Positions 21,833-32,599 of a stretch of 64,000 nt of DNA are shown in pieces. The notes under the pieces were generated by a model. That model searched no databases and had not been told where the DNA came from. It saw only the letters and a program-made list of their open reading frames with translations. The stretch's first letter is position 1, and every line of letters starts with the position of its first letter. The position numbers and the translations under genes were made by a program. The stretch comes from Mycoplasmopsis californica (GTDB lineage Bacteria; Bacillota_I; Bacilli_A; Mycoplasmatales; Metamycoplasmataceae), in assembly GCF_000695835.1 (NCBI RefSeq), contig NZ_CP007521.1:372001-436000 (forward strand), in the 5' to 3' direction.

Positions 21833-24637
21833 TTACTCCATTCTCTTAAAATCACCTTGTTTAAAATAAAGGTTTTTTTCGAAATTGTTATATCAAGCTT
21901 CAATTTTTATTTTAGAATTCAAATGTAATGAAACAAGACTATTACCGATAATACCATCGTTTAAAAAGCTTGTAGTAGTGCTGTTCAACCCTCCGGCATA
22001 TTCGTACATCTTTTTAACAGCTCCTAAGTCATGATTTTTAAGACCGAAAATCGTTGAATATTGGCAGTTTTGAACTATACTTTCCGCTTTTTTAGAGATT
22101 AATAAATCTGATGGCGATTGTGTTGTTAAATCCATAGAAAGTAAATATTTACGCCCTGTTTTAGTTAGTTTTCATAAGAAATTAAGCATTAGTGGTTTTA
22201 ATTCATCAACATATTGGTGTACTTCATCAATAAATAGCACCGTGTGTTTATTAGGGTTTAAAATTACGTTCTGATAAACTAGGTTTTGAATTAAAGATAG
22301 TAGTACATATGTTGCAATGTTATTTTCCTCTTTTCCTAAGCTCATTAATTCTTTTGTGTTAAAGACAATAAAATCATTATTTAAATTAATGTTGGTCTGT
22401 GCGTTATATAATTTTTCATATTTTCCGTTATTTTCGAATAAATACTCAAAAGTATCAATAATGCCATCAATTAAAAATGCCTTTCTCTCACGATCGTAAT
22501 TATCTTTATAATCCCATTTTTTTAAAATAGAAATTAAATCACTCATCACCGGCCATTTCAGGTTGTTTAAATCGGTATAATGCTTACACTCCTTAACTCC
22601 GATATTATCGTAAAGTTTTTTAACTGCTTTCATTATTATCATAATATGAACATCACTAAAATCATCTTTAACAAGTTTAAAGAATCCTTCTAATCATTCA
22701 TTGTGCTTTTTAATAATCGAACCAATTTGTGGTTCTTTATTAGTTTCTTTTTCTCACAATTGCATTCTAACTTCAAGGGGATTTAAGCAAGCTGTTGAGC
22801 TTGTGCCTAAATTAAATATTGTCCCTCCAAATTTTTTTGCTAAATAGTTATATTCATTTTCTAGATCGATTACATAAACATTGTGATTTTCCATTAAAGC
22901 ATCGACAATTGATTTTGATTTTGAGGTTGATTTTCCTTTACCACTTGATCCTAATGTAAATCAATTGTAGTTGGTACGACGATTATTTTTTTTATAAAAT
23001 CGATCAACAATAATCGCTTCGCCAGTATCGAGTGTAGTACCTAATAAAGCTAAATTTCCGTCATTTTGGTATTCATTTTCAAAACTTCATCCATAAGCTA
23101 AATTATGCGAGCTAATTTGCATTGCTTCATTTAAATTGTCAGTCGGAATAAGCATAGTTTGTGCGAATGCTTCAAATTGACGAAAAGGCAGTGATTTTAG
23201 CTTTATTTTGCTTCTTTTCGCGTTTGATAAATTTTTATTTTCAAGATTTCTTAGCTCACGCAATGAACTTGCTTCATTAACTATTAATAAATGGAAATTG
23301 AACAAATTATTATCATTGACCAATATTTGTTCCTCAAGATGTTCAATCGCTTCCAACTGCAAATTATTCCCTTTTTTATTAAATTGCGAATTTATAACTT
23401 CATTATTGTCGCGAGTTGTTCGGCTACTTTTATCTATTAAATCAGCAATTCCATCGTATCCAATAACACCCATATTTCAAACTATATTGGAATTATTATT
23501 TAGCAACTCATAACTCCACCCGTTCATTAAACGCAATGGTAATTCGGACAAAACCTGAATTGAATAGTATTTGCCATCTTTAATAAAATAACTAGGCTTA
23601 AAAATAACTTTTTCGCTACATAATAATGATGATAAATTTAACTCTTTTACTTCGATGCTAAGTTCTTTTCCTTTTGTTTTATGTCTAAAAAACCAGTTTT
23701 TTACACGTGAAATTCAATCTTTTTTGTTTATTGGTAGGTTCAATTGAGTTTTTCAATTGTTTTTATCGCTTGCTTTTTCTAAATACTCGTTAGCTTTCTG
23801 CTGATCAACTTTTAAATGATTCTGTCTTGCAAGAAATTTAATTAAGTTTATACCTTTTACAACTTCGGGTTCAAGTTCCATAGAATTAAGTAACGTATAC
23901 GCATTGTCCACGCTTTTGTTTAATTCATGAATTCGACTTTGATACAAAACTATATAATAAGTATCCACCAGAATTTCTTTATCAAGCATGTCAAAATCTA
24001 AGTATCTTTCGTGATAAAGATTTTCAAAATTTTCTTTAACAGATTTAGGTGCCCCTAAATCATTTAACCGATTCATTTTAGACTCAATATTTGACTTTAA
24101 ACACTCAAAATTCGCAGTGTAATCAATAAGTTCTTTATTCCGTATAATGCTTAAATGTAAATTTGACGAATCTAGCAAATTGATAAACTTTGCTAAAAAC
24201 GCCTCGGCATCCTCTGCTTCCTCACTTCATGGCGTTTTACCTTTAAATTTAATTACTGCAAAATACTTAGTTCCACTTTTTAAATTTTTTGTTTGCACAT
24301 AAGTGTTGTCTAGAATTTTTTCATATGGAACTAATAATTGTGTGCTTAAATTTTTGTTCTCATATTTCTTAGTTTTAAATGAGTATCTAAGCATTCAAAA
24401 AAATAAAATATATAAACGAACCTGATATTTAGGAATTTTAATTAAAACTATACTTAAAACGGCAAACGAAGCAAACCAAACCACAAGTTTAATCAGAGTG
24501 TTTAAACTTTTAGGCAATAAAATATTTGATCCAAAAAATGAAGTCATTAAAATAGCAACAAGAATACCAAAATCTAGTCACGTATAGTTTTTAAATACTT
24601 TATTTTTTGTCTTTTTAATATTTTTAGGTTGTAACAT
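21833..24637 (-). CDS. VirB4/TraE-like conjugative transfer ATPase (Mbov_0397-like)
   Basis: Powers assembly of a type IV secretion channel in related elements. The 934-residue protein begins with two hydrophobic segments (about 18-80), then a long middle part, then an ATPase domain with Walker A GSSGKGKST (about 561-569), Walker B HTVLFIDEVHQYV (about 798-810) and a following MDLTTQSPSDL motif like the conserved TQ-containing strand of VirB4 proteins. The N-terminal membrane segments match the mycoplasma TraE type. AAAGGAATAAAT precedes the ATG. It lies between the polytopic protein (30-base gap) and the giant 17850-21830 protein (2-base gap), so all are one operon. Confidence 0.85.
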
Positions 24638-24666
24638 ATTTATTCCTTTTGTGTTTAAATATTCTT

Positions 24667-25992
24667 CTAAAATATATTTTTATTTTTGTAACCAGATGAT
24701 ATTTTTGCATTTGAATTAGAGACCTTGTGTGAATTTAACCGTTTTGAGACTATATCTAAGATTGAGCTTCTTACCCCTGACAGGCCTGTATTAGAATTTA
24801 ATTGTGTAACATTGCTTATTTTTTGATTAAATTCAGTATTAGTTCTGTGTTTTTGGGCAATATTACTTGATAAAATATCCCTTCTTTTTAACCTTCCCGC
24901 TCATTCATAATTAGTAAATTTATTTAATACGGTTCTATCTTTACTAAAATTATTTGTTTTGTAAACAGGCATATTTTGTATGACGTTTGAAGATGTGGTG
25001 AATATTTTTTTAGTTTGATTCAATGAGGCTTTGAGTGACGTAGCTTCGCCGACTAGATTACCAAGTTCTGATGCCACACCCTTGGCAGCAAATGCACCAC
25101 CCACACATACTGCAAACAGCAGTAAAATTTTGGCTATTCAGTCGATTTCGAGAGTGTTTATCCATTTTTCGCTTAGTGAAAGAAATATTGTAAATACCTG
25201 AACTGATAATACTAGGCCTAAAATTACAAAACTTTTTCCAAAATACATTCATGCTCACCTCTTCATTCGTTTGCCACCATCCGCAATTGAACTTGATGCG
25301 ACAAATGGAGAAATAATAAATAAATAAAATTGCTGAAATATTTTTTGTACTATAGTTAATAGACCCGCCACCAACGGAATACAGGTGGCATAAGACATTA
25401 AGGAACCTAAAAATAACATTTTAGAGCGGGTTCCGTGACTTAACTCATTATATATTTCCCGCGTAAAATTAAAATTGTTGTCTGCTACGCTTTGTCAATC
25501 ATCAAAACTTACCGAAGACATTTCTTCGGGGTTGTATAAAGAATTAAAAATTTGTTTATCTACTGCTAAATCCTTTGTTGAAATGATTAGGCTAAACATT
25601 ATCGAAATTAAAATGTTAAATAAATATATTAATAACGGGATGCCAACAACAAAAATCATTGAAATAAATGAAAATTTCAAAGCAGTAGACACAGGGTTAG
25701 TTTCCGCCCATTCCCCTCTTCAAAATCCTAATCTAATAACGCTAATAATGAATAAAAACACGTAAACCAATGCTGAAATAATAGCTAAACGTTTAAACAT
25801 ATCTGGCAAATGAGAAAAACTTAGCGGTTTATTTACATTCATCCCAAAAAGCAAATACTGAGGTAGACCTATAGAAATTAATTCATAAATTTTGACAATA
25901 CCTTTAACAAATAACAATGGTACCACAACACAAATGTAATAAAGACCTAGTCAAATATAATAAATTAATGTATTTATTGCACTTGTAATCAT
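24667..25992 (-). CDS. Polytopic ICE membrane protein (Mbov_0396-like, VirB6-type candidate)
   Basis: The 441-residue frame has about seven hydrophobic segments in its first 310 residues (for example YYICVVVPLLFVKGIV, ALVYVFLFIISVI, MIFVVGIPLLIYLFNILISI, IAKILLLFAVCVGGAFAA) and a hydrophilic Ser/Asn/Lys-rich tail to the C-terminus. Such proteins form the inner-membrane channel of type IV secretion machines. Position between the pilin-like gene and the VirB4-like ATPase matches mycoplasma ICEs. Its ATG overlaps the RBS region of the pilin gene end, one base after its stop. Confidence 0.75.
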
Positions 25993-25993
25993 A

Positions 25994-26320
25994 TTAATTA
26001 CCTATTGTTGCAAATGTTTTCATAATGGTTGTAATAATTGGTGTTATTCCTCATAAAACAACAATTGCGATTAAAAATATGCCAAGTCACTTCAACCTTT
26101 TTAACTGCGTTTTTCTTTCTTCTTCATTAGACGTTTTTCCTGCCGCTCAAAATGAGTAAGCGGCAACACAAATCACAATTAAAGTTAGCAGTCCAGCAAA
26201 TGCACCTAATGTGATGTTTAAGTAAAACTGGACTTTATCTGCAATAGCTTGTAAATTATTGCTTATATCCAATCCACCACCTACACTAGATGCACCATCT
26301 AAAATTGCTCTTAGTTTCAT
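25994..26320 (-). CDS. Pilin-like conjugal transfer protein (Mbov_0395-like)
   Basis: A 108-residue protein with two hydrophobic segments (LGAFAGLLTLIVICVAAYSF, about 37-56, and WLGIFLIAIVVLWGITPII, about 77-95) separated by a short charged loop, the architecture of VirB2-type pilins. It is preceded by AGGAG and is the first gene of the ICE-like operon; the promoter should be in 26321-26450. Name by comparison with the pilin-like proteins of mycoplasma ICEs; size and topology are seen, function is inferred. Confidence 0.7.
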
Positions 26321-26451
26321 TTATCTCCTTTCCTTTAGTAAAATGGACGATTATCCATTCACTTATACATATTCAATTATTTTGTAGTTTTTCTAAAAAA
26401 AGGAAAAAAATTGCGTTTTTACACAAAAAGTTCAAATAAATACACTGAATT

Positions 26452-27945
26452 TTAATGTTTAAATTTCCATTGAAATATCTCAGAATAAAGATTTATAAAA
26501 TTGCTTAATTTTAATTCAGCAGCTTCTTCTAGTAATAGATAAGGTTTATCAATTTTGTCAACAGAACTTATGCTTGCTCATATAAAGTTGTAAAATTCAA
26601 TATTTTTTGACGAAAATGTTTTTATAAATTTTGAATTAGTTTCCTTTTGTCATTTTTGTCCCATTAAATATTTAATAGGTTGAACAACGTCATGATATAT
26701 TTTTCATGCTCAGCGATAGGTATCTCTAAAATCAGTTGTTTTTGTATATTCAAACCCACTAAATAATTGAAAAATATTTTTATTTTCACTTTCAAAGGTT
26801 AGACCCATAGCATAATCAAGTTTAAGATAATTTAAAATTGCATCTTCAAGTTCGCTTATTATGTTAAAATTATCAACAAAATGTTCAGCCAGTGTTTTTC
26901 TTGGGTCGTTAATTGAAACAAGATTTTCTTGCATTTCATTTTGCACTGAATTTGTAATAAAACATAAAAATTTCAGTCAATTAAGCAGTAATTTGTATTG
27001 TATTGACTGAATCATTAGTCCTTTAGCGTCACTTAAATAAATTCAGTCAATTAGGTCAAGAGATAACGACTCATCTTCTTTTAAGCTTTTTTCATAAAAT
27101 TGTTTTGATATGAAAATATCTCGGTTATCTTCATGGAAACTGGACTTAGAAGTAATTGTTCTTTGCAACTTTCACAAAAGCGAAGGAATTTTTTTATTTA
27201 GATTCTTGTCGTGATATGAATTTTTATCTTTTGGTGACCTCGGCACTCAATTCTCTATTGAGCAGGTTTTTTCATTATTTTCTTGGTAGCCGCCAATCAA
27301 ATTATCTTGTGTTTTCATCAGATTTTCACTCGCCTCATATGAGCAATAAAGTTCAAAACTCTTATGCAAATAAGTCTCAAGATGTTTTTTTAAAAAGTCA
27401 AAATTCAAAATTCTAAAAGCACTCTCTTTCAATATTTTTGCATCAGGAGTTGCAATATATTCTCTGATGGATTTAACGTCCAAAAAAGACAATAATTTAT
27501 CAGCAATCTCATTGAATTCAGAAGGGCTTATTGGCCTAGGTTCATACTTGCTAAAAGTTCAAAATCTAGTTGGTTTTAGCGACCTTATTAATAGCGATAT
27601 TTCTGAAATGGTGGGAAAATCAAAATCTTCAAAATTATCAATATAATAATCTTTTATCTTAGGTATCATTTTATCGATCTGTGAATTTTTTTCATCAAGC
27701 ACCATCGAACCATAGTACAAACGTTTTTTATGGAAATTATCTTCCTTAAGACATAAATAATTTATTCCGTCATAACTAAAGTTAAACTGATCAATTTTAT
27801 TATTTTTAATCGTCTTTTTTTGATTTTGTTTTTTTGAAACTTTAATATCAATCCCAACATCGTTATTGGACTTCGCGCAGGCAACAGTAGCATAAGACGC
27901 TAATGTCGTGATGGTGCTTAAGATTTTAACTTTCTTATATTTCAT
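26452..27945 (-). CDS. Lipoprotein associated with the ICE-like block
   Basis: The 497-residue frame crosses several TGA codons. It starts with a signal peptide and a lipobox-like end (SYATVACAK, Cys about residue 23), so it is probably a surface lipoprotein. The rest is hydrophilic and helix-rich, with no family I recognise. A GAAAGG site precedes the ATG. It is separated from the pilin-like gene by about 130 bases that hold the operon promoter, so it may be transcribed separately. Surface lipoproteins are common members of mycoplasma ICEs, but I cannot link this one to a known member. Confidence 0.72.
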
Positions 27946-28011
27946 TTTAACCTTTCAATTATCTACATTTATATCTAGGTGCATTAATTAAAAAAAGGTA
28001 AAAAAATAAAT

Positions 28012-28046
28012 AAAATTAGCATTCAAAATATAAAAATGCTAATTTT
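28012..28046. repeat. Strong hairpin at the edge of the ICE-like block
   Basis: AAAATTAGCATT and AATGCTAATTTT are perfectly complementary (12 bp) with an 11-base loop. On the - strand it is followed by a T-rich run as in a terminator, yet no - strand gene lies upstream of it. It abuts the start of the nuclease pseudogene. Confidence 0.6.
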
Positions 28047-28923
28047 TGTGCAATAAAATTAAGGGTATACTTAGAGATCAAGATTTTATAAGTTATGTCT
28101 CAAGGCTGGGAAAGTATAAGAATGGTGGTTATTTTACTTATTCATCAAGTGACATAAAAAAATATATTTGTTATAAACTGCAAAAATCAAAAAAAACTCA
28201 ACAAAAACATATGGGAGCTATAACTATCAATTTTTAGAAATTCTAAAAAAATCTTTTTAACCTCGCTTACTTCAGGGCCTCCAAGCAATGCTAAATTAAA
28301 AATTTTGCAGGCGCTATTGCTACAGATTTAAGCAAAAAATTAGGCACCGAGTACGAAGTGCAAAGTTTAGGCTTTAATGCAGGTAAAGAGGGTACAATTA
28401 ACGGACGACATATTGATAAAAGAGTTGATGTCACAATTACTAAAAATAAAAAAGCGATTGCAGAAATCGCAGTTAAATTCGTAATGTCAAACTATAAGCA
28501 GAATTCTAACAATTATTTTGAAAATATGCTCGGTGAAACGGTAAATATACGCACAAATAATATCCCGTATTTTCAAATCTTTATAATTTCTAAAAAGATG
28601 CCTTATTATGATCTGCACAAAAATATATCCAGATGAGATTGTCCTTCTGCTGAAAATTTAAAAAAATATGTCAAAACGAGCCGTGATAACACAGACTATT
28701 TTTTCATACGCCAAATAAAACTCTCTTAGTAGTTATTGATTTACAAACGCGTGCTGACTTTAATCCTAAAAATTTTTCTGAATATCAGGATTATTTTTTA
28801 ACACATCAAGAAGAATTTAACGTTAAATATGACGACGTAGATTCAGATTTTGGTGATAACGTTATCATAAATGACTATAATAAATTTATTGCAAAAATTT
28901 ATCATCTAATACTATCTTTGTAA
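28046..28923 (+). pseudogene. Frameshifted PD-(D/E)XK-type nuclease, probably a restriction enzyme remnant
   Basis: Four open pieces in different frames can be joined into one protein of about 290 residues if a base is restored at each of four homopolymers: the A8 run near 28190, the A/T runs near 28250, AAAAATTTT near 28297 and T6 near 28705. The joined protein holds [20 protein letters not shown] followed by [20 protein letters not shown], resembling the D...ExxxK core of type II restriction enzymes. The last piece (LLVVIDLQTRADFNP) also reads as real protein. The usual start is TTG 28046. The exact family is not recognised. It sits between the ICE-like block and map, consistent with acquired DNA that is decaying. 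Confidence 0.65.
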
Positions 28924-29154
28924 TTCAAAATTTAATTTTATTTTTAAATTAATTATATAAAATGCGTATAGACATTGTGGCAAATTAGACTTTTCCGCTA
29001 TCACATTTAAAATTGCACTAAATTAAATATATAAGAAAAAAATAAAGCAAAATTTTAATACAAACTAAAAAATCCTAAAAATAAATTTGTGTTTTTATGT
29101 TTTTTTGATAATATTTAAATGTTATATTTTAATATAACAATTTTTGGTGGCAAG

Positions 29155-29907
29155 ATGCAAATACATATTAAAAATAAAATTGAAATTGAAAATATTAAAA
29201 AATCTTGCCAAATTCTGGCAGAAGTTAAACAAATTGTTTATAACTACATAAGACCAGGTGTTTCATTAAAAGAACTGGATTCAATCGCTTTTAATGAAAT
29301 AGTAAAAAGAGGAGCACAACCTGCATTTTTAGGTTTATATGGATTTAAACATACGATGTGCATCTCAGTTAATGAAGAATTGATCCACGGCATTCCTAGT
29401 GATTACATTTTAAAAGATGGCGATATCGTATCTTGTGATTTAGGATGTATATACAAAGGAATGAATAGCGATAGTGCATTCACAAAAGGTGTTGGTACTA
29501 TCACTCCGATAAATAAAAAACTAATTAATGTGGCCAAACAAGCTTTTGAGGCAGGCGTAGCAGCGATTAAACCCGGCGCTAGAGTTGGTGATATCAGTTA
29601 CGCAATTGGTCAAGTTATTAGAAAAAACAAATTTTACACCCCTGATGAGTACTGCGGGCATGGGATAGGTTATTCATTACATGAAGAACCTAACGTCTTC
29701 AATGATGGCCTGCCTGGAAGTGGTCCTTTATTAAAAGATGGAATGGTAATTTGCATTGAACCTATGGTTATGCAAAAAAATTCAAAAGTCAAAGTTAAAA
29801 GTGATGGCTGAACTGTTGTTAGCGCTAGCGGTTTAACTAATTCACATTATGAACACACAGTTTTAATTCAGGATGGCAAGGGTGTGGTTTTGACGAAAGG
29901 AATTTAA
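29155..29907 (+). CDS. map: Type I methionine aminopeptidase
   Basis: Removes the initiator methionine from new proteins. The 250-residue protein has all five metal ligands in context: DGDIVSCDLGCIYKGMNSDSA (two Asp), CGHGIGYSLHEEPNV (His), CIEPMV (Glu) and HYEHTVLI (Glu), plus SVNEELIHGIP for substrate binding. I place the start at ATG 29155, preceded by GGTGG, not at 29119, which has no ribosome site and would add an odd hydrophobic extension. Its TAA is directly followed by the infA ATG. Usually secY and adk precede map; they are absent, so the operon is split here. Confidence 0.95.
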
Positions 29908-30123
29908 ATGGCAAAAGATGCTATTAAATTTAAAGCAATCGTTAAACAAGCTTTTTCTACTGATGAATATGAGGTAGAGCTTGAAAACGGTATGGTAATT
30001 AAAGCTCATATCTCTGGAAGAATGCGGGTAAATCATATTCGTATTTTGCCGGGGGACAGCGTCGATGTAGAAATAAGTCCTTACAACTTGAATTTAGGGC
30101 GTATTATCTACCGTCATAAATAA
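29908..30123 (+). CDS. infA: Translation initiation factor IF-1
   Basis: The 71 residues form the single S1-like OB fold that binds the A site of the 30S subunit ([37 protein letters not shown]). The normal length is 71-72. It starts immediately after the map stop and is followed by rpmJ after 9 bases with an AAGGAGA site, the classic order map-infA-rpmJ-rpsM-rpsK-rpoA-rplQ. Confidence 0.97.
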   Translation: MAKDAIKFKAIVKQAFSTDEYEVELENGMVIKAHISGRMRVNHIRILPGDSVDVEISPYNLNLGRIIYRHK

Positions 30124-30132
30124 GGAGAAAAC

Positions 30133-30246
30133 ATGAAAGTTAGAGCAAGCGTTAAAAGAATGTGCAAAGATTGTCGTGTTATTAAACGTAGAGGAATTAT
30201 TAGAATTATCTGCGCACAACCAAAACACAAACAAAGACAAGGATAG
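30133..30246 (+). CDS. rpmJ: Ribosomal protein L36 (bL36)
   Basis: A 37-residue zinc-ribbon ribosomal protein: [20 protein letters not shown], then a third Cys and a His ([12 protein letters not shown]), the CCCH zinc ligands. TAAGGAGAAAAC precedes the ATG. It is too short to be listed by most ORF callers but is unambiguous by sequence and position. Confidence 0.97.
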   Translation: MKVRASVKRMCKDCRVIKRRGIIRIICAQPKHKQRQG

Positions 30247-30254
30247 GAATATAA

Positions 30255-30620
30255 ATGGCTAGAATTTTAAACGTTGAAATCCCAAACAATAAACGTGTTG
30301 TTATTTCATTAACATACATTTATGGTATTGGTTTAACAATATCAAAAGAAATACTTGCAAAAGCAAAAATTGACGAAAACATTAGAGTTAAAGATCTAAG
30401 CGAAGAACAATTATCAGCAATCCGTGAAGCTGCGAGAGAATACCAAACAGAAGGTGATTTACACCGTGAAGTTTCATTAAATATTAAACGTTTAATGGAA
30501 ATTAAATGCTACCGTGGTATGAGACACCGTAAAGGTTTACCTGTTAGAGGTCAATCAACTAAATCTAATGCTCGTACACGTAAGGGTCCTAGAAAAACAG
30601 TTGCAGGTAAGAAAAAATAG
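30255..30620 (+). CDS. rpsM: Ribosomal protein S13 (uS13)
   Basis: The 121 residues match S13: [33 protein letters not shown] (helix-two-turns-helix), then [20 protein letters not shown] and the Lys/Arg-rich tail ([16 protein letters not shown]) that contacts tRNA at the P site. Eight bases separate it from rpmJ. Confidence 0.98.
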   Translation: MARILNVEIPNNKRVVISLTYIYGIGLTISKEILAKAKIDENIRVKDLSEEQLSAIREAAREYQTEGDLHREVSLNIKRLMEIKCYRGMRHRKGLPVRGQSTKSNARTRKGPRKTVAGKKK

Positions 30621-30629
30621 GAGTTAATA

Positions 30630-31028
30630 ATGGCTACAACTAAAACTAAAAAAACTAAAAAAAGAGCAGTAGTTAGTGGTGTTGCTCACATTCACTCAAC
30701 TAATCAAAATACAATTGTTACTTTTGCGGACGAAAACGGAAACGTAATCGCTTGATCATCATCAGGGGCTATTGGTTACAAAGGATCGAAGAAAAAAACC
30801 CCTTATGCTGCCGGTCTAGCAGCGCAAGCAGCTACCGAAATGGCTAAAGAGCGTGGCATGAAAAGTGTTAGAGTTGAATTAAAAGGTTTAGGAGCAGGTA
30901 AAGATGCCGCTCGTAAACAAATAGAAGTGTCAGGTATCACAGTTACTGAAATCAAGGATGTTACACCAGTTCCACACAACGGAACTAGACCTCCTAAACG
31001 TGTTCTTAAACGTGAAAAAATGAGATAG
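30630..31028 (+). CDS. rpsK: Ribosomal protein S11 (uS11)
   Basis: The 132-residue protein contains one TGA as Trp ([20 protein letters not shown]). The ending [15 protein letters not shown] region ([10 protein letters not shown]) is the S11 signature that binds 16S rRNA at the platform. GGAG lies 6 bases before the ATG at 30630. Reading TGA as stop would leave only a 62-residue fragment starting at 30840. Confidence 0.98.
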
Positions 31029-31054
31029 AAACAAAACAATCTAAGGAGGAAATA

Positions 31055-32077
31055 ATGGAAAAAATGGCAAAATTAGACTACACCCAACTTGAAACAATCA
31101 ATGCAAATGTTAAAGAAGTCAATCATGCAACTTTTGCCTTACAACCTTTAGAAAGAGGTTTTGGTCAAACTGTTGCAGTCGCTTTACGTAGAGTGCTATT
31201 GTCAAATATTACTTCATTGGCAATGTGCGCTGTTAAAATTGAAGATGTTGAACATGAATTTCAAGTAATTAACGGCGTGGTCGAAGATGTTACATCTTTA
31301 ATCATGAATTTACGTAAAGTTAAATTCCAATATAGCCCTGAGTTAGTAAATGACGATGAAGTTATCAAAGTTGTTTTAAACGTTGATAAACCTGGGCCAG
31401 TTACTTCAAGAAGTCTAGAAGTTGTTAACTCAAATATTGAAATTACTTCAAAATCAATACATTTGGCAACAATTAGTGGTACAAAAGGCAAATTACACTT
31501 AGAAATGTTCTTGCGTCCTGGACGTGGCTTCATTTCTAATGAAAAAAACAAGAAACTAATTGCCTCAACCAACTTTTTAACTCAAATTCATTCAAATATC
31601 AAAAAAGGTATTTTGATTGCAACCGATTCAAATTTCAGTCCAATTGAAAATGTAAATTACAAAATTAACGAGTTAAACTCTGCTTCAACTGATATTGAAG
31701 AAAGATTAGAGTTTTCTGTAACAACTGACGGCACAGTCGGTGCTAAAGAAGCGATTAAACAGGCTTGTGAAATTATTATTGGTCACTTCCAAATAGTCGG
31801 CAATGTTGAAGGGATGATGATTGATAACATTTTCAAAAAAGATGAAGTTGAAAAAGAAGTTGTTAAAGAAGAAAATGATTTAGATATTAGTGCACTAAAC
31901 TTATCAGTGCGTTCTCTAAACGCTCTAAGAAAAATAGGTAAAGTTACACTATCACAAATCGCTCAAATGACTTATGAAGAATTAGAAAATACTAAAAACT
32001 TAGGTAAAAAATCTCTAGATGAAATTGTTTCTAAATTAAAAGAATTCGACTATGAATTGGCAAAAGGAGAAGAATAA
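31055..32077 (+). CDS. rpoA: RNA polymerase alpha subunit
   Basis: The 340-residue protein has both domains. The N-terminal dimerisation domain includes FALQPLERGFGQTVAVALRR with VLLSNITSLAMCAVKIE and later LEMFLRPGRGFIS. The C-terminal domain (LDISALNLSVRSLNALRKIG, KNLGKKSLDEIVSKLKEF) makes contacts with UP elements and regulators. A GGAGGAAATA site precedes the start. The stop overlaps the rplQ start by one base (TAATG). Confidence 0.98.
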   Translation: MEKMAKLDYTQLETINANVKEVNHATFALQPLERGFGQTVAVALRRVLLSNITSLAMCAVKIEDVEHEFQVINGVVEDVTSLIMNLRKVKFQYSPELVNDDEVIKVVLNVDKPGPVTSRSLEVVNSNIEITSKSIHLATISGTKGKLHLEMFLRPGRGFISNEKNKKLIASTNFLTQIHSNIKKGILIATDSNFSPIENVNYKINELNSASTDIEERLEFSVTTDGTVGAKEAIKQACEIIIGHFQIVGNVEGMMIDNIFKKDEVEKEVVKEENDLDISALNLSVRSLNALRKIGKVTLSQIAQMTYEELENTKNLGKKSLDEIVSKLKEFDYELAKGEE

Positions 32078-32439
32078 TGGCTAATCCAAAACAAATTTAC
32101 TCTCGTGATACTAAATGAAGAAATGGTGTAATGCGTACACTTGTGAGCGAATTATTCGCACACGGACGTATTACAACAACCCTAACTCGTGCTAAAGAAT
32201 TACGTCGTCACGCTGAAAAACTAATTACAAAAGCTAAAAACCCAACTCTCGCAAATCGTCGTGCAGTTGCCGCAGTATTGCGTCCAACATTAATTAACAA
32301 TAAAGATAATGTTTTAAAATATTTATTCGACACAATTGCACCTAAATACGCACAAAGAAATGGCGGCTACACACGTATTTACAAACTTGTAGCTCGTCAA
32401 GGTGACTCAGCACCTATGGCTATTATCGAACTTGTTTAA
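32077..32439 (+). CDS. rplQ: Ribosomal protein L17 (bL17)
   Basis: 120 residues; starts [20 protein letters not shown] with a TGA-encoded Trp, then [20 protein letters not shown] and [19 protein letters not shown] near the end, the L17 pattern. It is the last gene of the ribosomal operon and is followed by a strong terminator. Confidence 0.97.
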
Positions 32440-32466
32440 TCCAATTCTAACTTTAATTACCAATCC

Positions 32467-32491
32467 AAAAAATGGCTATAGCCATTTTTTT
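32467..32491 (+). terminator. Terminator of the ribosomal protein/rpoA operon
   Basis: AAAAAATGGCTA directly meets TAGCCATTTTTTT, a perfect inverted repeat with U-tract 27 bases past the rplQ stop. Confidence 0.85.
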
Positions 32492-32599
32492 ATTTTCTGG
32501 AAGCTATCTATTGACTTAAACAAAAATTAAAAACACTTCAACACTCATAAATATAATATTTAATTTAATATTGACATTTAAATTGCTATACTTAATAAT

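Noticed and set aside
29119-29155. Upstream start for map giving 12 more residues
   Set aside because: No ribosome site, and the extension is not found in the family; ATG 29155 fits better.
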